From NCBI GenBank assembly GCA_945957185.1, contig CAMFKA010000032.1, positions 1 to 13,254 on the forward strand: DNA of 13,254 nucleotides, read 5' to 3'. Below are positions 9,257 to 13,254 of the stretch, in pieces. Each line of letters begins with the position of its first letter. The stretch's first letter is position 1. Source of the DNA: an uncultured Chlamydiaceae bacterium (GTDB lineage: Bacteria > Chlamydiota > Chlamydiia > Chlamydiales > Parachlamydiaceae). The notes under the pieces are model-generated. The model had not been told where the DNA came from. It was given only the letters and a program-made list of their open reading frames with translations, and made no database searches. A program made the position numbers and the translations under genes.

Positions 9257-9294
9257 TAAAATTACTTTCTCTCACAACTGACCAACAATGCCTC

Positions 9295-9302
9295 AAAGGG
9301 AG
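9295..9302 (+). promoter_or_regulatory. Shine-Dalgarno that decides the start of the DUF5752-like gene
   Basis: AAAGGGAG lies 6 nt before the ATG at 9309. The in-frame ATG at 9288 has no purine-rich site upstream and itself precedes this ribosome binding site. The downstream ATG is therefore preferred. Confidence 0.65.
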
Positions 9303-9308
9303 TTAAGC

Positions 9309-10010
9309 ATGGTCGATCCACAGTTGAAAAGCAATCCAGCTTCATTTTTTGTCAAAGATTGCGCACTTGCTCCGATAGCAACCGGCGTCAAAGCCTTAAC
9401 TCTTGGGGAGTTTCGCGATAGCATAAAGATCATTCCCACAGAGAGCATCTACTTCCACTTCTGGCGTCCTTCAATAGAGGCGTCGTTAGCTCCGGGTGCT
9501 TTTTTTAACGATTTTTCCCACTGGGCACACTATCATCTTCATGATGATGTTTTGGCCGAACGATTGGCGTTGCTCGATCCAACCGAATATGTAGATTTGG
9601 AAAGGTTAAGAGAAGATCTTGTCGAAGTTGTTGAAAATCGAATCGACGAGCAAGATGGGATCCAAATTGCTATGAGCTCGGAGGCATTTCATTTTGTTAA
9701 ATCTAAAATCGTTGTTTTTAATACTGCATACAAGATGGAGCATCCCAAGGATTTGATCAAAGTTCTCCCCACAATTTCTATCAGCAGTATTTTTTACCAT
9801 TTTATTGACGCCCGTCGCCGTGAAGTGGTCTCGCTTGATGACTTCAGCTCTTGGCTTTTAGGGTATGGTAATAAGTACTCATCTCTTGTTGAACAACTAA
9901 AAATGCTTGATCCTTATTTTATCCCCCTAAAAGACCTTCAGAATAAATTGACCAATGTAGTTACGAAATATTTTTTGGATGAAGAGAAAAATGAGGGGGG
10001 GGAGGAATGA
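9309..10010 (+). CDS. DUF5752-like protein, trehalose-operon partner
   Basis: The product is 233 residues from ATG 9309, or 240 if the poorer upstream ATG at 9288 is used. It resembles the DUF5752 family, whose genes often neighbour TreT-type glycosyltransferases; this is recalled family knowledge, not a search result. The sequence is an internal duplication. A first unit at about residues 12-115 and a second at about 125-228 share the order F-x-V-K, a short strand, I-K-x-x-P-T, I-Y-F-H-F or I-F-Y-H-F, D-F-S-x-W, a leucine-rich helix ending L-x-x-L-D-P, and a final L-x-x-L-x-x-V-V helix. There are no catalytic motifs, signal peptide or membrane segments, so it is probably a cytosolic binding, regulatory or scaffold protein. 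Its stop overlaps the treT start by 4 bp (ATGA), and its last codons contain a run of eight G. The biochemical role is unknown; a physical or regulatory link to TreT is inferred from position. Confidence 0.8.
   Translation: MVDPQLKSNPASFFVKDCALAPIATGVKALTLGEFRDSIKIIPTESIYFHFWRPSIEASLAPGAFFNDFSHWAHYHLHDDVLAERLALLDPTEYVDLERLREDLVEVVENRIDEQDGIQIAMSSEAFHFVKSKIVVFNTAYKMEHPKDLIKVLPTISISSIFYHFIDARRREVVSLDDFSSWLLGYGNKYSSLVEQLKMLDPYFIPLKDLQNKLTNVVTKYFLDEEKNEGGEE
9995..10005 (+). promoter_or_regulatory. G8 tract and Shine-Dalgarno for treT
   Basis: Eight consecutive G (9995-10002) followed by AGG form a very strong purine-rich ribosome binding site directly before the treT ATG at 10007, with a spacing of only about one base from the AGG and more from the G-run. 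The tract is also inside the last codons of the upstream gene. It is a slippage-prone homopolymer: gain of one G, or a -1 ribosomal shift, would carry the upstream reading frame into treT without meeting a stop. Confidence 0.6.
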
Positions 10011-11260
10011 GCAAAATTTTAGATGATTACGCAAAAATTGCAGGTCAAAAGGTGATCGATCAGCTGCTTCAGCTTGCAAAACCCTTAAAAAACATTAAAA
10101 TTGTTCATGTTAATTCCACAAAAATGGGAGGGGGCGTCGCTGAGATTTTAACAAAAATGATACCGTTGACGCATAATCTGGGAATTGAAAACTGTTTTTG
10201 GGAAGTAATAGAAGGTTCCAATGAGTTTTTTCATTGTACTAAAAGCTTTCATAATGCACTACAAGGCGACAAAAAACTTCCCCCAAAATCCTACTTCGAT
10301 GCTTTTGAATCCACTAATGCGGAGAATGCGAAAAGGCTAAGGCCTATCCTTGAAGATGCAGATATCGTTATCATCCACGATCCTCAACCTCTTGCTCTTA
10401 TCGAACATTTTCCTGAAAGGAAAGGGAAATGGATTTGGAGATGCCATATTGATGCTAGCCGCCCCTTTCGCCCTGTTTGGAACTATTTAAAGACTTTTAT
10501 TGAAAAATACGACGCTACCATCTTTTCCCTCGCGGAATTTTGTCACCCGCTTCCTAATCCGATGTTTGTAATCCTGCCAAGTATAGATCCTCTTAGCGAC
10601 AAAAATGTCGATCTTACCGAATTGAAGATCCGCGAAACGGTGGAGCTTTTCGGAATTGATCCAGAGCGTCCCATGATCCTTCAAGTCTCCAGGTTCGATC
10701 GGTTCAAAGATCCCTTAGGGGTGATTGAGTCCTACCGGCTGGTGAAGAAATTCAACCCCGCCGTCCAGCTAGTTTTAGCAGGGGGAGGCGCTACAGACGA
10801 TCCAGAGGGTGAAATTGTCTTAAATGAAGTGCGGGAGGCCAGTGAAGGCGACCCGAATATTCATGTGCTACTCCTTCCCGGTGATGCTCACAAAACTATT
10901 AATGCCCTTCAAAGAGCGTCCGATATCGTTCTGCAAAAATCAATTAAAGAAGGGTTTGGTTTGACTGTTACAGAAGGGCTTTGGAAAGGAAAACCTGTCA
11001 TTGGAGGAAATGTCGGAGGGATTCGTAAACAAATTGTCAATTGGCATACAGGCTTTCTTGTAAACACTCCTGAAGGGGCTGCTTATAGGATCCGTTATCT
11101 GTTGCAAAACCGAGATAAGATCCAAGAGATGGGACGGTTGGGAAAGGAGTTTGTACGGGAAAAATTTCTTCTAACCCGTCATCTACGTGAATATTTGACT
11201 TTGATTTACTCATTATATTTTGGGCATAACGATAGAATTGAGTTGGGTGATCGACTCTAA
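10007..11260 (+). CDS. treT: Trehalose glycosyltransferring synthase (TreT, GT4 family)
   Basis: TreT catalyses reversible formation of trehalose from an NDP-glucose (ADP- or UDP-glucose) and free glucose in the cytosol. The 417-residue length fits the family. Characteristic segments are V-N-S-T-x-M-G-G-G-V-A-E-I-L at 35-48; W-E-V-I-E-G at 65-70 with the following F-F-H-C-T-K-S-F-H-N-A-L-Q-G; H-D-P-Q-P at 124-128; R-C-H-I-D-A-S at 145-151; V-S-R-F-D-R-F-K-D-P at 227-236, with the basic residues R229 and K234 expected to bind the sugar-nucleotide phosphates; and the GT4 E-x7-E motif at E315 and E323 within E-G-F-G-L-T-V-T-E. It overlaps the DUF5752-like gene by 4 bp, implying translational coupling, and is followed about 30 bp later by otsB. 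The protein is intact, with all expected motifs. Donor preference and net direction in the cell cannot be read from sequence. Confidence 0.92.
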   Translation: MSKILDDYAKIAGQKVIDQLLQLAKPLKNIKIVHVNSTKMGGGVAEILTKMIPLTHNLGIENCFWEVIEGSNEFFHCTKSFHNALQGDKKLPPKSYFDAFESTNAENAKRLRPILEDADIVIIHDPQPLALIEHFPERKGKWIWRCHIDASRPFRPVWNYLKTFIEKYDATIFSLAEFCHPLPNPMFVILPSIDPLSDKNVDLTELKIRETVELFGIDPERPMILQVSRFDRFKDPLGVIESYRLVKKFNPAVQLVLAGGGATDDPEGEIVLNEVREASEGDPNIHVLLLPGDAHKTINALQRASDIVLQKSIKEGFGLTVTEGLWKGKPVIGGNVGGIRKQIVNWHTGFLVNTPEGAAYRIRYLLQNRDKIQEMGRLGKEFVREKFLLTRHLREYLTLIYSLYFGHNDRIELGDRL

Positions 11261-11292
11261 CTACGTCCTCAACTACAGGAAAGAGTGTGCAC

Positions 11293-12093
11293 ATGCAAAT
11301 TTTAAATCCAACGTTAAATTTGGAGTTGTTTTTTAAACAATTGTCTAAAAGTAGACTCGCCCTCCTTATTCTCGATTATGACGGAACGTTGGCACCATTC
11401 AAACAGAACCCGAACAAGTCTTTTCCCTATCCGGGAGTGATAGAAAGAATCCAAGACATCATGGCACAAGGATCTACCGAAGTGATTGTCATAAGCGGAC
11501 GTGGACTCGACGGGCTTATCTCCCTCCTCAATATGCGCCCTCTTCCCGAGTTGTGGGGGTCTCATGGTGGGGAACGTCTGCTAACAAACTCCTCTACACC
11601 TATGATGCTGTTGGGCGATTCAGCTATTAAAGCCGCTTTAGCAGAAGGTGTTGTTGCGGCTGCTGAAGAGGCTCCTGATCTATTGTGCGAAAGGAAGCCT
11701 CTAGCTATTGCGCTCCATTGGCGTGGGAAGGACAATGAAGTTGCAAAACTGCAGAGTCAGAAAGTTTTAAAAAAGTGGAATGTGATTACTCAACAATATC
11801 CTCTTGAAGTTCATCTTTTTGATTGTGGTTTTGAATTAAGACCCAAAGGGATTAACAAAGGGGAAGCGGTGAGAACTCTTTTACAGGATCTTCCTTTAGA
11901 GACCCCAATAGCTTATTTAGGTGACGATTTAACCGACGAAGACGCCTTTGAAATACTTGGCAGTAGAGCGCTAAAAGTTTTGGTGCGGAAAGAACTCCGC
12001 CCCACAAAAGCTGATATCCATTTGATTCCCCCAATCGATTTGCTGAAGTTTTTTGACTGGTGGATCCAAAACAAAAACAAGGAGAAATTTTGA
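11293..12093 (+). CDS. otsB: Trehalose-6-phosphate phosphatase (HAD superfamily)
   Basis: OtsB hydrolyses trehalose-6-phosphate to trehalose plus phosphate, the second step of the OtsAB pathway. The HAD motifs are complete. Motif I is L-D-Y-D-G-T-L at about 27-33 (nucleophile D28, acid/base D30). Motif II is V-I-S-G-R. The substrate-cap segment G-S-H-G-G-E is present. The basic residue lies in K-G-I-N-K-G-E-A, and motif IV is Y-L-G-D-D-L-T-D-E-D-A-F. The length of 266 residues is normal for the single-domain bacterial enzyme. Two starts are possible: ATG 11293, preceded by AAGAG at 7-nt spacing, or GTG 11287, two codons upstream and 6 nt after AGGA. The protein hardly changes between them. 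The stop codon overlaps the otsA start by 4 bp, so the phosphatase and synthase are translationally coupled. Confidence 0.93.
   Translation: MQILNPTLNLELFFKQLSKSRLALLILDYDGTLAPFKQNPNKSFPYPGVIERIQDIMAQGSTEVIVISGRGLDGLISLLNMRPLPELWGSHGGERLLTNSSTPMMLLGDSAIKAALAEGVVAAAEEAPDLLCERKPLAIALHWRGKDNEVAKLQSQKVLKKWNVITQQYPLEVHLFDCGFELRPKGINKGEAVRTLLQDLPLETPIAYLGDDLTDEDAFEILGSRALKVLVRKELRPTKADIHLIPPIDLLKFFDWWIQNKNKEKF
12079..12084 (+). promoter_or_regulatory. Shine-Dalgarno defining the TTG start of otsA
   Basis: AAGGAG lies 5 nt before TTG at 12090. No usable ATG is found in the otsA frame near the conserved N terminus, and the first conserved motif begins only about 12 codons after this TTG. The non-standard start is therefore well supported. 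Confidence 0.7.
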
Positions 12094-13254
12094 GTTATCC
12101 CGAAGAATCCACCCAGTCGCGCATCTTAATAGTTTCGAACCGCCTTCCTTTTGTTATAGAAAAGGAAGCGGAGGAACTGATCCTGAAGCCAGGTTCGGGA
12201 GGGCTTGTCACCGCGTTAGCCCCTGTTTTGCGAAATAGAGGCGGAATTTGGATTGGATGGACAGGAACCGTAGATGTTGAAGAAAAAGAGATTGATGAGC
12301 TGTTTAAACAAAACAAACGAGACCAAGGTTTTTTATATGCTCCGGTATTTTTAAGTAAGGAAGATCTGTCAGGCTATTACGACGGCTTTGCAAACGAGAT
12401 TATATGGCCCTTATTTCATGATTTGCAATCTCAGTGCAATTTTGTTCCTGAATACTGGCAAGCCTACCAGAGAGTGAATAAGAATTTTGCAGATGTAGTT
12501 TCGAAACACGCTTTAAAAAATGATTTTATCTGGGTCCATGATTACCATTTGATGCTTGTAGGACAGGAGTTATGTCAAAAGGGGATGACACAAAAGATGG
12601 GCTTTTTTCTCCATATCCCTTTCCCCCCGCTGGATATTTTCTTGAAGCTTCCTTGGCGTTTCCAAATCATTAACGCTCTTCTTCAGTACGACCTTGTAGG
12701 TTTTCAAACAATGCGAGACAAGCGCAACTTCATACAATGCACACGCACCCTCATCAAAGATGCGAGGTTCGTTAAAGGCAACTCTTCTATGAATGTATGT
12801 AAGGTTGGTCAAAAAGAGGTGAGGATAGGTTCATTTCCTATTAGCATTGATTACAATGAATTTGAACAGGTCGCTCTATCAAAAGAGGTCGATCAAGATA
12901 TTAAAGAGTTGAAAATGACAGCACAACATCAAGTCATTATTTTTAGTATCGACCGTCTTGACTATACGAAAGGAATCCTTTTTAGACTTCAAGCCATCCG
13001 CAGGTTCTTAAACCAATATCCCGAATTCCACAAGAAAGTGCAGTTTGTTCAACTGGTAGTCCCCAGCAGGGCTGAAATTCCCAAATATCATCAACTAAAA
13101 GAGGAAATAAATCGATTAGTTGGAGAAATCAATGGACAAATGACTCATGATGGTTGGGTTCCTGTTCACCATCTTTACCGCTCGTTTAGTCGTAGAGAAT
13201 TGATCGCCTATTATCGCGCTTCCGATATTATGTTGATTACGCCGGTAAAAGATG
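12090..13254 (+). CDS. otsA: Trehalose-6-phosphate synthase (GT20), 3' end cut by window
   Basis: OtsA joins glucose from UDP-glucose to glucose-6-phosphate, giving trehalose-6-phosphate, the substrate of the preceding otsB. About 388 codons are present out of roughly 460-480 usual for the family; the gene continues past the right edge. Visible motifs in order are S-N-R-L-P at 16-20 (R18 expected to contact phosphate); G-G-L-V-T-A-L; W-I-G-W-T-G; W-P-L-F-H; W-V-H-D-Y-H at 148-153; F-F-L-H-I-P-F-P; L-V-G-F-Q-T; F-P-I-S-I-D; D-R-L-D-Y-T-K-G at 288-295 (R289 and K294 expected to bind the donor phosphates); L-V-V-P-S-R; and the start of the T-P-x-x-D-G loop at the edge. Translation begins at TTG, sharing TTGA with the otsB stop. 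It is the last visible gene of the operon; whether more follow is not known. Confidence 0.93.
   Translation, partial: MSYPEESTQSRILIVSNRLPFVIEKEAEELILKPGSGGLVTALAPVLRNRGGIWIGWTGTVDVEEKEIDELFKQNKRDQGFLYAPVFLSKEDLSGYYDGFANEIIWPLFHDLQSQCNFVPEYWQAYQRVNKNFADVVSKHALKNDFIWVHDYHLMLVGQELCQKGMTQKMGFFLHIPFPPLDIFLKLPWRFQIINALLQYDLVGFQTMRDKRNFIQCTRTLIKDARFVKGNSSMNVCKVGQKEVRIGSFPISIDYNEFEQVALSKEVDQDIKELKMTAQHQVIIFSIDRLDYTKGILFRLQAIRRFLNQYPEFHKKVQFVQLVVPSRAEIPKYHQLKEEINRLVGEINGQMTHDGWVPVHHLYRSFSRRELIAYYRASDIMLITPVKD

Larger units (their letters stand above)
9068..9308 (+). promoter_or_regulatory. Intergenic control region of the trehalose operon
   Basis: This roughly 240-bp stretch has no gene. It begins with a weak 7-bp AT-rich inverted repeat (9090-9096/9103-9109), continues AT-rich, and then carries three perfect copies of an 11-bp motif at 9181, 9205 and 9241. 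A partial copy (TTTGTAAA) lies at 9123-9130. A weak -10-like TTATAA sits at 9155-9160 without a good -35, and a TTATGA/TAAAAT pair with 17-bp spacing lies at 9104-9132. I infer that the operon promoter is here and is regulated through the repeated motif. The exact promoter is not assignable by eye. Confidence 0.5.

Noticed and set aside
12053..12238. Forward 61-codon frame across the otsB/otsA junction
   Set aside because: It overlaps two well-supported genes in a third frame and has no recognisable protein signature.

Overview
The window reads as a bacterial chromosome segment of moderate, slightly AT-rich composition. It has two blocks on the + strand. The first is one giant gene of 2957 codons. 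The second is a tightly packed trehalose operon that runs off the right edge. The giant protein belongs to a helicase-like family (DUF3638/DUF3645) best known from very large eukaryotic proteins. As general knowledge, bacterial members occur in amoeba-associated lineages such as environmental chlamydiae. An environmental member of the Chlamydiota (Parachlamydia/Waddlia/Simkania-like) or another protist-associated bacterium is therefore my best guess. The sequence does not prove this.

Layout. Positions 1-193 are an AT-rich upstream region holding a 17-bp palindrome just before the start codon. Positions 194-9067 hold the giant gene. It has an N-terminal papain-like motif set (H217, N237, Q330/C335), a long unrecognised middle, an SF2-type ATPase core (Walker A G-S-G-K-S at 1918-1922, a literal D-E-A-D at 2055-2058, T-G-T at 2354-2356, Q-x3-R-x-R at 2510-2516), a disordered acidic linker, and a C-terminal globular domain. 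Positions 9068-9308 are a non-coding regulatory region with three perfect copies of an 11-bp motif. The copies can form mutually exclusive hairpins or act as operators. Positions 9309-13254 hold four genes in operon order: a DUF5752-like protein, TreT (trehalose glycosyltransferring synthase), OtsB (trehalose-6-phosphatase) and OtsA (trehalose-6-phosphate synthase, cut by the window edge).

The operon combines two routes to trehalose. OtsA plus OtsB make it irreversibly from UDP-glucose and glucose-6-phosphate. TreT makes it, or breaks it down reversibly, from NDP-glucose and glucose. The DUF5752-like protein is an internally duplicated partner of unknown biochemical role. Junctions are tight: a 4-bp ATGA overlap, a gap of about 30 bp, then a 4-bp TTGA overlap. 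This implies translational coupling.

The most intriguing points are these: a G8 tract at the DUF5752/treT junction, where a one-base slip would fuse the two proteins in frame; the three-copy motif upstream of the operon; and the apparent permuted cysteine-protease triad on the giant helicase-like protein.
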